A program made the translations under genes and the position numbers. The notes below the pieces were generated by a model. It did not search any database. It saw nothing but the letters and a program-made list of their open reading frames with translations, and was not told the DNA's origin. Shown in pieces: positions 1 to 8,623 of a stretch of 49,944 nucleotides of DNA (position 1 is its first letter; each line of letters begins with the position of its first letter). The stretch covers positions 1-49,944 of the forward strand of contig SVHF01000011.1 in assembly GCA_015055975.1 (NCBI GenBank), in the 5' to 3' direction. This stretch comes from Clostridiales bacterium (GTDB taxonomy: Bacteria; Bacillota; Clostridia; Christensenellales; UBA3700).

Positions 1-24
1 TGCTGAAATGTAGTAGTTTCAGCA
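1..24. other. Short hairpin at the left edge
   Basis: The arms TGCTGAAA and TTTCAGCA are perfect inverted 8-mers around an 8-nt loop, followed by TTATTT on the plus strand. It could be a weak terminator for a gene that lies left of the window. Nothing else supports a function. Confidence 0.35.
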
Positions 25-33
25 TTATTTCGT

Positions 34-77
34 AAAAAGGGGAGCTGCTAAAAATTATTAAGTTTTTTAACAGCCCC
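34..77 (-). terminator. Rho-independent terminator of ssrA
   Basis: Read on the minus strand, GGGGCTGTTAAAAA pairs with TTTTTAGCAGCTCCCC (2-nt bulge) and is followed by five T. It begins 11 nt beyond the tmRNA CCA end. A T-run also lies on the plus-strand side (79-86), so it may work in both directions. The stem closely resembles the terminator behind gltX at 49758. Confidence 0.85.
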
Positions 78-87
78 ATTTTTTTTC

Positions 88-432
88 TGGTGGAGATGCG
101 GAGAATCGAACTCCGGTCCAAAAAAATTCGCACACTACCTTCTACATGCTTAGTTAACGCATCTTAGTCCCTCCGAAAACTTGCGTTAACGATAGTTTTC
201 TTTGGCAAGCCCTAAGTCTTGTTATTAGCCTCGGGCTAGACTAACAACCCTGTTCCACTGTTGACGCCTCTATAAAGTCGTGGAGCTCTTTACGAGACGG
301 CTCTGCGCGCTTAGGCAGCTAGAGCGAATTCGCTTTTGTTTGCGTTTAAATTTAGGTTTCCGTTTTTACGAAGACGAGCCTTCGGCATGCTTATAATGTC
401 CTCTGTTTCCCTGTCGAATCCAGAACATCCCC
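88..432 (-). ncRNA. ssrA: tmRNA (transfer-messenger RNA)
   Basis: This RNA rescues ribosomes stalled on broken mRNA and adds a degradation tag. The 5' end GGGGATG pairs with CATCTCC just before an encoded 3' CCA (88-90), giving the alanyl acceptor stem. A T-arm with stem CGGAG/CTCCG and a TTCGATT loop precedes it, and the tmRNA signature TTCTGGATTCGACAGGG is near the 5' end. The tag reading frame probably resumes at a GCA codon (341-343) and ends with TAA at 311-313, encoding ANKSEFALAA, a clostridial-type tag ending in ALAA. The length of 345 nt is normal for a one-piece tmRNA. It starts 13 nt after metA ends and no clear promoter is seen between them, so it may be co-transcribed with smpB, metY and metA and then processed. 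The exact resume codon is inferred. Confidence 0.96.
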
Positions 433-444
433 TTGCAAAAGCGA

Positions 445-1350
445 TTATTTTAAGTCGTATGGCGTTACTTGGTATACATAATAGTTTAACCAATTATAGT
501 ATAACAAATTTGCCGTACTCTTCCATTTCATATTAATCTTGTTGATATCATCACCAACAAAATAGTTTACTGGTTTTTCAATATCTATTCCTTTATTAAT
601 ATCTCTTAGATATTCTGTCTTTAGAGTTTCTCTATCATATTCATGGTGACCGGTTAAGAAGAATTTCTTATTATCCAATGATTTTATGATAGCAACACCA
701 CAATCGTCCCCATAACCCAAAATCTTTAAGTCCTTGTTTTGCGCTATTTTTTGAGGATCAACTGTTAGGTATCTAGACATTGGGACGTACATTGTATCGT
801 CCATTCCCTTTAATAGTAATTCATATTCATCACATGTATCTACAGGATAGATTCCAAACATTTTCTTATCTAAAACTTCTCTTTCTATTCCATAGTAGTG
901 ATGCAATGCAGCATATGCAGCCCAACAAATATATATTGTTGAAGTAACATGTGTTTCTGCCCAATCCATTATTTCTTCTAGCTCTTTCCAGTATTTAATA
1001 TCTTTAAATTCGATTTTTTCTACTGGAGCGCCTGTTATAATCATTCCGTCGAACTTCTTTGTTTTTATCTTAGAGAAAGTTGTATAGAATGTTTCCATAT
1101 GATCTTGAGCTGTTACATGGCCCTTATATGTTTCAGTGCCAACCAATGTAACGTTTACTTGCAAAGAAGAATTACCTAATAGACGCATTAATTGAGTTTC
1201 TGTCTCAATTTTTGTAGGCATTAGGTTAACGATAGCAATCTCCAAAGGTCTAATATCTTGAGTTTCAGCTCTCAATTTAGGCATTACGAAGATATTCTCG
1301 TTAGATAATATCTTAAATGCAGGTAATGTTTTTGGTATAACTACTGGCAT
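445..1350 (-). CDS. metA: Homoserine O-acetyltransferase (MetA family)
   Basis: The cytosolic enzyme activates homoserine by O-acylation in methionine synthesis. The 301-residue length is typical. The nucleophile Cys142 lies in CWAAYAAL. Residue 111, in GAPVE, is Glu. In this family Glu111 goes with acetyl-CoA use and Gly111 with succinyl-CoA use, so the product is predicted to be O-acetylhomoserine. This fits the upstream neighbour metY, which consumes that compound. The start has a good ribosome binding site (GGAGATGACAAGACATG). The gene is third in the smpB-metY-metA unit, 14 nt after metY, and ends just before ssrA. No SAM riboswitch or T-box was seen in front of the unit. Confidence 0.95.
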   Translation of the reverse strand: MPVVIPKTLPAFKILSNENIFVMPKLRAETQDIRPLEIAIVNLMPTKIETETQLMRLLGNSSLQVNVTLVGTETYKGHVTAQDHMETFYTTFSKIKTKKFDGMIITGAPVEKIEFKDIKYWKELEEIMDWAETHVTSTIYICWAAYAALHHYYGIEREVLDKKMFGIYPVDTCDEYELLLKGMDDTMYVPMSRYLTVDPQKIAQNKDLKILGYGDDCGVAIIKSLDNKKFFLTGHHEYDRETLKTEYLRDINKGIDIEKPVNYFVGDDINKINMKWKSTANLLYYNWLNYYVYQVTPYDLK

Positions 1351-1364
1351 GTCTTGTCATCTCC

Positions 1365-2645
1365 TTATTTCTTAGAAGCTTCTAGTGCTTGTAAAATGTC
1401 TGCTTCTATATCTTTGTAGTCTTCAATTCCTATAGACAATCTTATTAGGTTTTCTGGAACACCACAAGCTTTTAAGTCTTCTGCTGTTAATTGTCTATGT
1501 GTTGTTGAAGCTGGGTGTAGAACACTACTTCTTGAATCGGCAATATGTGTAACTATTGATAAGAACTTCAATGAGTCTTGGAATTTAACAGCAGCTTCTT
1601 TGCCGCCCTTAATTCCGAATACTAACATTCCGCCGAATCCGTTTCCTCTATAGTATTTCTTTGCAATATCATAGTATTTATCACTCTTTAATCCTGGATA
1701 TTTAACCCATTCAACTTGTGGATGCTTTTCTAGAAGTTCAGCAATCTTTTGAGCGTTTTCACTATGTCTTTGCATTCTTAAATGCAATGTTTCTGAGTTT
1801 AGGTTTGTTAAATAAGCATTGAATGGGCTCATTTGTGAACCAAAGTCTCTCATCATTTGACATCTAGCTTTTGCTGCAAATGTAGCATTTCCAAAGTCTT
1901 TGCTATATGTTCTTCCATGGTAGCTTTCGTCTGGTTGGTTAAACAATTCTTCAAATCTTGGGTTTCCTTGGAACTTGAAATTACCCAAATCTACGATAAT
2001 TCCACCAACACAGCTAGCATGTCCATCTAAATACTTTGTTGTTGAGTGTAGAACTACATGTGCACCATGATCTTTTGGTTTTAATAGATATGGTGTTGCC
2101 AATGTGTTGTCTACCATAAAGATTAAACCGTATTTATTTGCTATCTTAGAGAATTTATCGAAATCTAGAATAGTCATTGCTGGATTTGCGATTGTTTCTC
2201 CATAAATAATCTTTGTTTTATCGTCAATTAACTTTTCAATGTCTTCTGCCTTTGCATCTGGGTCAAAGAATCTAACATCAACGCCATATCTTCTTAAAGT
2301 TACATTGAATAAGTTATATGTTCCGCCATATACCATTGAAGAAGAAATGATGTTATCCCCTGCGCTACAAGCGTTTAGGATTGCTAATGTTTCAGCTGCC
2401 ATACCTGATGAACAAGCTAGTGCAGCTACACCGTCTTCTAGCATAGCAATTTTCTTTTCAAACGCATCAATTGTTGGGTTTGAAATTCTTGTGTATAAGT
2501 GCCCTGTTTCTGGGTAATCGAATACATATGCCATTTTATCTGCATTCTCATAAAAGAATGTTGTTGATTGTGCCAATGGCAAAACTCTTGGTTCTCCGTT
2601 CTTTGGAGAATATGATCCTTGTACGCATTTTGATTCAAATTCCAT
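1365..2645 (-). CDS. metY: O-acetylhomoserine aminocarboxypropyltransferase (sulfhydrylase)
   Basis: This PLP enzyme of the Cys/Met-metabolism family (fold type I) converts O-acetylhomoserine and sulfide or methanethiol to homocysteine or methionine. At 426 residues it has the longer MetY form rather than the roughly 390 of cystathionine synthases. The PLP lysine sits in HSTTKYLDGH, and the Asp that contacts the pyridine nitrogen in FMVDNTLATP. The C-terminal RLSIGIED block is typical. The start is set by AGAGG, which overlaps the end of smpB two nucleotides upstream of the spacer. It pairs functionally with metA: acetylation first, then sulfhydrylation. Substrate assignment among close PLP homologues rests on length and neighbourhood. 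Confidence 0.93.
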   Translation of the reverse strand: MEFESKCVQGSYSPKNGEPRVLPLAQSTTFFYENADKMAYVFDYPETGHLYTRISNPTIDAFEKKIAMLEDGVAALACSSGMAAETLAILNACSAGDNIISSSMVYGGTYNLFNVTLRRYGVDVRFFDPDAKAEDIEKLIDDKTKIIYGETIANPAMTILDFDKFSKIANKYGLIFMVDNTLATPYLLKPKDHGAHVVLHSTTKYLDGHASCVGGIIVDLGNFKFQGNPRFEELFNQPDESYHGRTYSKDFGNATFAAKARCQMMRDFGSQMSPFNAYLTNLNSETLHLRMQRHSENAQKIAELLEKHPQVEWVKYPGLKSDKYYDIAKKYYRGNGFGGMLVFGIKGGKEAAVKFQDSLKFLSIVTHIADSRSSVLHPASTTHRQLTAEDLKACGVPENLIRLSIGIEDYKDIEADILQALEASKK

Positions 2646-2649
2646 CTTG

Positions 2650-3120
2650 TTAACCTCTTTTTGAGTTGTATTCTTTAACAGCTCTTTCTATATTTCGTTT
2701 TTGTTGTTTTTCTTGTTCTACTGCTCTTTTGTCATGAAGTTCTTTACCTCTAGATAAAGCAACTTTAACTTTTACGAGCCCACCTTTTAGATATACTTCT
2801 GTAGGAATTAGTGTATATCCCTTTCTTTCTACATAGCCACGCATTTTGTTGATTTCTTCTTTGTGAACAAGAAGTTTTCTTGTTCTTCTGCCTTCTACAT
2901 TGAAGTAGCTGCCTTTTTCGTATGGCTTAATGTAGGCATTCATGAGCCAAAGCTCGTTATCTTTAACTTGGCAGAAAGAATCCTTTAAATTGATATTTCC
3001 TGCTCTTACAGATTTAACTTCGCTTCCTACAAGTTGTATGCCAGCCTCATAGAATCCTTCAAAAAAGTATTCATGTCCAGCTTGTCTATTTACGCATATA
3101 ACTTTAATTCCATCGCTCAT
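2650..3120 (-). CDS. smpB: SsrA-binding protein SmpB
   Basis: This small RNA-binding protein brings tmRNA to stalled ribosomes. The 156-residue length is standard. Recognisable blocks are the N-terminal NRQAGHEYF, the GSEVKSVRAG beta-barrel segment, LLVHKEEI, and the basic tail (GKELHDKRAVEQEKQQKRNIERA) that becomes helical in the ribosome. Its RNA partner ssrA lies 2.2 kb downstream on the same strand, behind two methionine genes. No Shine-Dalgarno is seen before the ATG. A TATAAT box lies only 8 nt upstream of it, so the mRNA may be nearly leaderless. The -35 element is not convincing. Confidence 0.96.
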   Translation of the reverse strand: MSDGIKVICVNRQAGHEYFFEGFYEAGIQLVGSEVKSVRAGNINLKDSFCQVKDNELWLMNAYIKPYEKGSYFNVEGRRTRKLLVHKEEINKMRGYVERKGYTLIPTEVYLKGGLVKVKVALSRGKELHDKRAVEQEKQQKRNIERAVKEYNSKRG

Positions 3121-3165
3121 ATTTTATTATTATATATTATTTTATATATTTGTGCATCTATGCAA

Positions 3166-3201
3166 TTAAAAAAGTCCTTTCGCTTACCGCAAAAGGACTT
3201 T
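3166..3201 (-). terminator. Terminator behind secG
   Basis: On the minus strand AAAGTCCTTTT and AAAGGACTTT form a stem of about 10 bp with a 10-nt loop, followed by a run of T. It lies between secG and smpB and should separate the two transcription units. Confidence 0.85.
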
Positions 3202-3220
3202 GTATTGCTTTTCTCACTTA

Positions 3221-3517
3221 TTATACTTCTAGGAATGTTATAAAGTAGAAAATTGCTAAGATTGCCATAGCTACTGCTAGTCCGATTGTGATATATCTTA
3301 AAATTTGTTCCTTAGATTTTCCTTTATTTTGTCCTGCGTATGTTTGTGTGTCCTCTCCGGCAATTGTACCGATATTTCCTGTTACTGGCTTTTGCATCAT
3401 TACTACAGCTATCATCGCAATTGCTAAAACTAACAATAAGCTAACATCTACTATACGAAGAACTCTTGCTACTTCATATTCGATTAAAGCTGCTGATAAC
3501 ATATACATTAAATTCAT
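3221..3517 (-). CDS. secG: Preprotein translocase subunit SecG
   Basis: This small inner subunit of the SecYEG channel has about 98 residues. Two membrane segments are visible: VSLLLVLAIAMIAVVMMQ near the start, and ITIGLAVAMAILAIFYFI near the end. Between them is a Gly/Thr-rich loop typical of SecG. I chose the ATG at 3517 because AATGGAGG precedes it; the frame stays open another 21 codons upstream but without a binding site. In many Firmicutes secG is followed by rnr and smpB. Here rnr is absent and a terminator separates secG from smpB. Confidence 0.9.
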   Translation of the reverse strand: MNLMYMLSAALIEYEVARVLRIVDVSLLLVLAIAMIAVVMMQKPVTGNIGTIAGEDTQTYAGQNKGKSKEQILRYITIGLAVAMAILAIFYFITFLEV

Positions 3518-3550
3518 CGTCTTTCCTCCATTTCTAATGGTTGCTTTGCA

Positions 3551-3580
3551 ATAATAACACACCACTTGCTTTATTTGCAA
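3551..3580 (-). promoter_or_regulatory. Predicted sigma-A promoter of secG
   Basis: On the minus strand TTGCAA, an 18-bp spacer and TATTAT lie between the phosphohexomutase stop and secG. A small inverted repeat (CTTGC/GCAAG) overlaps the -35 side. Confidence 0.55.
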
Positions 3581-3606
3581 GCGATTTTATTCTTAATTAT
3601 GCGCGA

Positions 3607-5349
3607 TTACATCATTGCTTCTAGTGTTTTTTGTAGTAATTCGTTCTTTGCCTTAGATTCTTCTAGTGTCTTTTCGCAAGTTGAAACGTAGATTTTAACC
3701 TTTGGTTCTGTACCACTTGGTCTAATGCAAACCCATTCGTCATTACCCATATCGTATTTGATAACATTTGTCTTTGGAAGGCCAGCATCTACAACTTTGC
3801 CATCGGCAAATTCTATTGTTCCCTTGTTCAAATCCATCTTTGATACAACTTTAAATCCAGCAATTTCTTTTAGTGTTGTGTTCTTAAAGTTGTTCATGAT
3901 ATCTGCCATCTTTTGCATTCCATCTAATCCTGGGAATGAGAAAGCTTTAGAAGTTTCTACGAAATATCCAAACTTTTTGAACAATTCTTGAAGTTTATCA
4001 TATAGAGAAATATTGATGCTCTTATAGTAGCAAGCCATTTCTGCAAATAGCATTGATGCAACTACAGCGTCCTTGTCTCTTGCGTGTGTTCCGCTCAAAG
4101 ATCCATAGCTTTCTTCGTATCCGAACATATATGTATGTTCGCCTGTTTGTTCCCATTCTTTAATCTTTTCACCAATGAACTTAAATCCTGTCAAAACATC
4201 ATAAACAGCGACTCCATAGCTTCTTGCAATTCTATCTGCAAACTTTGTTGTAACAATTGTTTTAACAACGGCAGCGTTCTTTGGAAGAGTTCCTTCTTGT
4301 TGATGACGCATTAAGATATAATCCATCATCATAGCACCGATTTGGTTACCATTTAGAAGAACGAACTCGTTCTTATCATTTCTTATAGCGATACCCATTC
4401 TATCGCAATCTGGATCTGTTCCGATAACGATATCTGAACCAAGCTTGTTAGCAAGCTTAATACCTAATGCTAAGGCATCTGGCTGTTCTGGGTTTGGCAT
4501 TTTAACTGTTGAGAATTCTGTGTCAGGATTCTTTTGCTCTTCTACAACGCTTACTGGGATTCCCATTCTGCCTAACATTGTTGTTACTGGCATATAACCA
4601 GAACCATGAATTGGGCTGTAAACAATTTTGATTGTTGAAGCAACTTCTTTTACTGCCTTTGGAGATAAAGATAGCTTTGCTATTTCTGCAAAATAATCTT
4701 CATCTAAGCTCTTTCCAACGATAGTAATATGATCGCTAATTTTCTTGTTATCAAATCCTGCTACATCTTTTTGCGTCTTTACAGCAACGTTTTCTTTTGC
4801 CAACCCAAAATATGGTGTCTTTTCAATGAAATCTACAACGACTTTTGTTGCTTCTGGAGACATTTGAGCTCCATCTTCGCCGTATACTTTGTATCCGTTA
4901 TATTCTTTTGGATTGTGAGATGCTGTAATCATAACACCTGCAATACAATTTAGGTGACGAACGGCATATGAACACATTGGAACTGGTCTAACGTTTTCAT
5001 ACATATAAACATTGATTCCATTTGCAGCTAATATTTGAGCTGTAACCAAAGCAAAGTCAAATGACATTCTTCTTGTATCGTAAGAAATAGCAACGCCTCT
5101 TTCCTTTTCGTTGCCACCTAATGAAGAAATATAGTCAGCAAGACCTTTTGTTGCTCTAGCAACAGTATATTCGTTCATGTTTGAAATACCCATGCAAATG
5201 ATACCTCTCATACCAGCGGTTCCAAATGCTAGTGGAATTGTGAATCTTTCTCTAATTTCTTTGTCGTTATCTTTGATTGCTTCTAATTCTTTCTTTTGAT
5301 CATCGTTAACGTTTTTTAACCATTCACAATAACTTTCTTTATAGTCCAT
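3607..5349 (-). CDS. Phosphohexomutase (phosphoglucomutase/phosphomannomutase)
   Basis: This cytosolic alpha-D-phosphohexomutase interconverts 1- and 6-phosphosugars. Signature loops are in the expected order: phosphoserine loop TASHNPKEYNGYKVY, metal loop GTDPDCDRMG, sugar loop GYEESYG, and phosphate-binding loop RPSGTEPK near the C-terminus. The length of 580 residues fits the long PgcA-like bacterial group. The start at 5349 follows AGGTG; an upstream in-frame start is less likely. The sugar preference cannot be read from the sequence. It sits alone with its own promoter, next to the sugar-permease fusion gene. Confidence 0.93.
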   Translation of the reverse strand: MDYKESYCEWLKNVNDDQKKELEAIKDNDKEIRERFTIPLAFGTAGMRGIICMGISNMNEYTVARATKGLADYISSLGGNEKERGVAISYDTRRMSFDFALVTAQILAANGINVYMYENVRPVPMCSYAVRHLNCIAGVMITASHNPKEYNGYKVYGEDGAQMSPEATKVVVDFIEKTPYFGLAKENVAVKTQKDVAGFDNKKISDHITIVGKSLDEDYFAEIAKLSLSPKAVKEVASTIKIVYSPIHGSGYMPVTTMLGRMGIPVSVVEEQKNPDTEFSTVKMPNPEQPDALALGIKLANKLGSDIVIGTDPDCDRMGIAIRNDKNEFVLLNGNQIGAMMMDYILMRHQQEGTLPKNAAVVKTIVTTKFADRIARSYGVAVYDVLTGFKFIGEKIKEWEQTGEHTYMFGYEESYGSLSGTHARDKDAVVASMLFAEMACYYKSINISLYDKLQELFKKFGYFVETSKAFSFPGLDGMQKMADIMNNFKNTTLKEIAGFKVVSKMDLNKGTIEFADGKVVDAGLPKTNVIKYDMGNDEWVCIRPSGTEPKVKIYVSTCEKTLEESKAKNELLQKTLEAMM

Positions 5350-5381
5350 AATTTCACCTCGTCGATTTAATTTCATATCAT

Positions 5382-5410
5382 ATTATATCATTATATATTT
5401 TAGGCTTCAA
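5382..5410 (-). promoter_or_regulatory. Predicted sigma-A promoter of the phosphohexomutase gene
   Basis: TTGAAG, 17 bp, TATAAT on the minus strand, ending 32 nt before the chosen ATG. The region also holds a weak TAGGC/GCCTA inverted repeat that may end the upstream permease transcript. Confidence 0.6.
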
Positions 5411-5424
5411 TATTGATAAAACGC

Positions 5425-7755
5425 CTATTTTTGCTTTGGATAAACTCCGTACCAATGAACAATATTCATGTCTTTTGGAATATTTTTACCGTGTTGCCCT
5501 AAAAGGTACCATTCTCTATGTACACCATGGTCTGGTCCGCAGCCTAAAAGCGTGTTATGAGCGCTTAGAGATTCTCTAACTTGAGCTCCTATTCTTTCAA
5601 AGCTTTCGTTGTATCTTCTAATTGCTGCTTTTGACCAAAGTGACTTTGGATGAGTACGATGCATAGCATCGTCGTATTCTTGGTTATATATACAGATAAA
5701 GTCATATTTATCTTCTTTGATAATTTCAATTGCTTTATCTACAACTTCTTTATCATATTCCTCAAAGTAGTAATCCATATCTCTTTCGTTGAAGATTTTT
5801 GACATGCTTGAACCTTTAACTGCTATAATACATGGCTTTTTACCTGCTCTAATTAGCGCATCAAAGATAGAATCGATCTTTATTACTGGCTTTTCGTATT
5901 TTTGAATACCATGAACAGAAGGAGATGCTCCTGTATACATAGATCCAAAGCATACTGGTGTCTTTGGTGGTAGAACCGTCTTGAAATGTTGCTCATATGG
6001 AGCATTGTTTCTAAAGCTTTCGAACTTGTCATAATATAACTCATATATCCATTCACCAATGGCATCTGGATTATACATGACTACCCTATCTATTTTTTCG
6101 CCATTAGTCTTTTCTTTGACATATTCAACTAATGATTCTGTTACTCCTTCTGCTTGTTTTGGAGCTTCAATTCCCATTACTTCACATAAAGCACCTGTTA
6201 ATCCAGTTAATTCATCTTTATTGAAATCTGTTCTTTGTGGTCTTCCATATAAATCGTCAATTAATGTCTCTTTTTCTGACATTTCTTCTTCTGTTAATGG
6301 CTCTCCTGCCTTTGTTTTGTCATTAAAATAGCGAATACGTATCAATTTTTTTGTTGTTACGGTGTATTTGAATGAAGCATATAGAGATATTGACATAAAT
6401 ACAACAATAGCTATACCTAGCGTTAGTTTAATAGACAATAATGCTTCTGGAGTTTGCTCTATATATGCAGTAGCATCGCCTGTTGTATTTTCTTGATAGC
6501 CAGCAAGACCAATGATCCAACCAACTAATCCAACGCCTAGTGCGCCTGCAATCTTTCTTGCAAGTGTCATCATACCGCTATATGTTCCAGTTGGGTGTGT
6601 TCCAGATTTTAATTCTTCAACATCTACAGTATCTGGGAATATAATCCATGGCATCATTTGTGCACCACCAAAACCAAGTCCCATTACAAAAGCTACAATT
6701 GGAACTAATTCTGGTGGAGTCCAGCTTGGATCCATAATAGCAAGTAGAACCCCGCCTAAAATATAGAAAGGAAGTCCCATTCTAAAAGCAAACGCTTTAC
6801 TCTTTTTATCCATGACATATCTAACTAGTGGGAACATTACAAATGCTGCCACCATTAATGGCGCTACAATAAGTAGCGATGACATATTCATTCCAAATGC
6901 TTTATATCCATGCCATACATCTGTTGCGTAATAAACGGCAAGGGCACTTATCATATCCATACACATAAATGCAGATGCATACATAACGATATGCCATCTA
7001 TATGACTTGTTTTTGTATGGCTTAGCATAGCTAAGAACGAATTTCTTAAAGTTGAATTTCTCTTTTGGAGAATTGTCATGAACTCTTTCTTTTGTAAATA
7101 ATCCACAAATAATCAATCCGCCGCCGAACAATGTACCAAATACTATACTCATCAACAACCAGAATTTCTCTGGAGAGATGTTAGACATGAACATATATCC
7201 ATTTTCGTTAATTAAAGCTTCTACAAAAACAAGTGGTAACACATATGCAAGGCCAGAAGCGATTGCAACGAATACCAATTTTACCGTATTTGCATTGTTT
7301 CTTTCTCTAAACGATGGAGAAATATCACTAGACATTGAAGTATATGGTACTTGAGATAGCGTTGAACAGGTATTCCAGAACAAATACATTATCAAAATGT
7401 ATGGAACAAACCCTTGTGCAGAAACGCCCCAACTTCGAATAGGTAAAAATACTAGAAAAATTGCAATAATTACGGAAATACCACCGAAGAATATATATGG
7501 TTTTCTTCTACCATACTTCCCTCTTGTATTATCACTGATGAATCCCATAAGTGGATCAGTAATTGCGTCCCATATCTTTGCTACCATCATAATTGTTGAA
7601 GCAACAGCCATAGCAACGCCCATTGTTGTCATGTATTTCAACATAACGCAAGACATCATGGCAACGGCTCCACCATCCATGAATCCGCCTAAACCATAAC
7701 AAATCTTTTCGCTAGTTGAAATGTGATCTTTATCTAAAACTTTTTCTTTATTCAT
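5425..7755 (-). CDS. GPH-family sugar:cation symporter fused to an alkaline-phosphatase-superfamily hydrolase domain
   Basis: A 776-residue protein in two parts. Residues 1 to about 465 are a 12-helix major facilitator permease of the glycoside-pentoside-hexuronide group (MelB type), with the signature RGKYGRRKPYIFFGG after the second helix. After an acidic linker, residues of about 500-776 match the type I phosphodiesterase/nucleotide pyrophosphatase fold. The metal and catalytic residues appear intact: Asp in YNPDAIG (near 563), a nucleophile Thr in KTPVCFGSMYTG followed by SPSVHGI, Asp and His in YDDAMHRTHP (near 697), Asp-His in GPDHGVH (near 740), and His in GQHG. With 12 helices the hydrolase would face the cytoplasm. 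The start at 7755 follows GAGGG. Substrates are unknown. It could process or sense the imported sugar, or simply be a fused neighbour. Confidence 0.85.
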   Translation of the reverse strand: MNKEKVLDKDHISTSEKICYGLGGFMDGGAVAMMSCVMLKYMTTMGVAMAVASTIMMVAKIWDAITDPLMGFISDNTRGKYGRRKPYIFFGGISVIIAIFLVFLPIRSWGVSAQGFVPYILIMYLFWNTCSTLSQVPYTSMSSDISPSFRERNNANTVKLVFVAIASGLAYVLPLVFVEALINENGYMFMSNISPEKFWLLMSIVFGTLFGGGLIICGLFTKERVHDNSPKEKFNFKKFVLSYAKPYKNKSYRWHIVMYASAFMCMDMISALAVYYATDVWHGYKAFGMNMSSLLIVAPLMVAAFVMFPLVRYVMDKKSKAFAFRMGLPFYILGGVLLAIMDPSWTPPELVPIVAFVMGLGFGGAQMMPWIIFPDTVDVEELKSGTHPTGTYSGMMTLARKIAGALGVGLVGWIIGLAGYQENTTGDATAYIEQTPEALLSIKLTLGIAIVVFMSISLYASFKYTVTTKKLIRIRYFNDKTKAGEPLTEEEMSEKETLIDDLYGRPQRTDFNKDELTGLTGALCEVMGIEAPKQAEGVTESLVEYVKEKTNGEKIDRVVMYNPDAIGEWIYELYYDKFESFRNNAPYEQHFKTVLPPKTPVCFGSMYTGASPSVHGIQKYEKPVIKIDSIFDALIRAGKKPCIIAVKGSSMSKIFNERDMDYYFEEYDKEVVDKAIEIIKEDKYDFICIYNQEYDDAMHRTHPKSLWSKAAIRRYNESFERIGAQVRESLSAHNTLLGCGPDHGVHREWYLLGQHGKNIPKDMNIVHWYGVYPKQK

Positions 7756-7779
7756 AATTGCCCTCAAGACAATTATATC

Positions 7780-7806
7780 AAAAAATAAAGCCTTATGAGG
7801 CTTTAT
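7780..7806 (-). terminator. Terminator of the tilS-cca-rmuC-PHP operon
   Basis: ATAAAGCC and GGCTTTAT form a perfect 8-bp stem with a 6-nt loop, followed on the minus strand by a T-rich tract. It begins directly after the PHP gene. Confidence 0.8.
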
Positions 7807-7807
7807 C

Positions 7808-8623
7808 TTAATTTAAATGTAATTTTGCTTTAGTGTACTTATCTGGCTCCCATATAACCGATCCTAGTTCTAGGTTTCTATTCTTGCCATGGTAGTCCGT
7901 TCCACCTGTAGCTATAAGCTTATGTTTTTGAGCTAAAGAATATAATTCTTTTCTTGTTTGCTCATCGTGTGTATTGTAATAAACTTCTAAGCCTCCAAGA
8001 CCATGAGCTTTAAGTCCTTCAATCAAATCATTTAAGATTTTTGCTTGGTGGAAACGTAGTGGATGAGCAATAACTGGAATGCCTTTTGCTGCTTTTATTA
8101 TTTCTACGCCTTCAAATGGAGTAATTCTCTTTGATGGAAGATATGCGCAGCCTTTTGCTCCAAGATATCTATCAAATGCTTCTGGAATAGAGCCTACATA
8201 GCCCTTTTTAACTAAAGCGTTAGCTACGTGTAGTCTTCCAATTGAGTCTGAATCTACTAAATCTTCCTCATCTATATAGATTTTTTGCTTTGCAAGCAAA
8301 TCTAAAATCTTTCTAACTCTTGTTTTTCTTTGTTCAGAAAAGTCATTAAGCGTTGTGTTTAATCTATCGTCATCTGCATCAAATGCATAACCCAAGATAT
8401 GAACTTCCATTAAAGAAAAAGTAGATAACTCAACGCCATTAACATAGTTAATGCCAAGAGCTTTAGCATTTTCTTTTTCTTCTTTTAGTCCACGTATTGT
8501 GTCATGATCGGTGATTGCTACATTTTCAATGCCCAATGCTTTAGCTTTAGTTAAAATCTCTTTTGGAGAATCTGTTCCATCGCTAAATGAGCTATGAATA
8601 TGTAAATCATACTTGCTCGTCAT
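7808..8623 (-). CDS. PHP-domain metal-dependent phosphoesterase
   Basis: A 271-residue cytosolic PHP protein. Metal-ligand motifs are visible in order: DLHIHSSFSDG, ITDHDT, the Glu in NGVELST, AHPLRFH, and GGTDYHG near the C-terminus. This layout matches the YciV/TrpH group, which hydrolyses 3',5'-bisphosphonucleotides or trims RNA 5' ends; assignment to one of these is not possible here. The start overlaps rmuC by 17 nt, so it is the last gene of the tilS-cca-rmuC-PHP operon and probably translationally coupled. Confidence 0.88.
   Translation of the reverse strand: MTSKYDLHIHSSFSDGTDSPKEILTKAKALGIENVAITDHDTIRGLKEEKENAKALGINYVNGVELSTFSLMEVHILGYAFDADDDRLNTTLNDFSEQRKTRVRKILDLLAKQKIYIDEEDLVDSDSIGRLHVANALVKKGYVGSIPEAFDRYLGAKGCAYLPSKRITPFEGVEIIKAAKGIPVIAHPLRFHQAKILNDLIEGLKAHGLGGLEVYYNTHDEQTRKELYSLAQKHKLIATGGTDYHGKNRNLELGSVIWEPDKYTKAKLHLN

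Noticed and set aside
3034..3243. 69-codon plus-strand frame across the smpB start and secG terminator
   Set aside because: It lies antisense to smpB and over a terminator, with no binding site.
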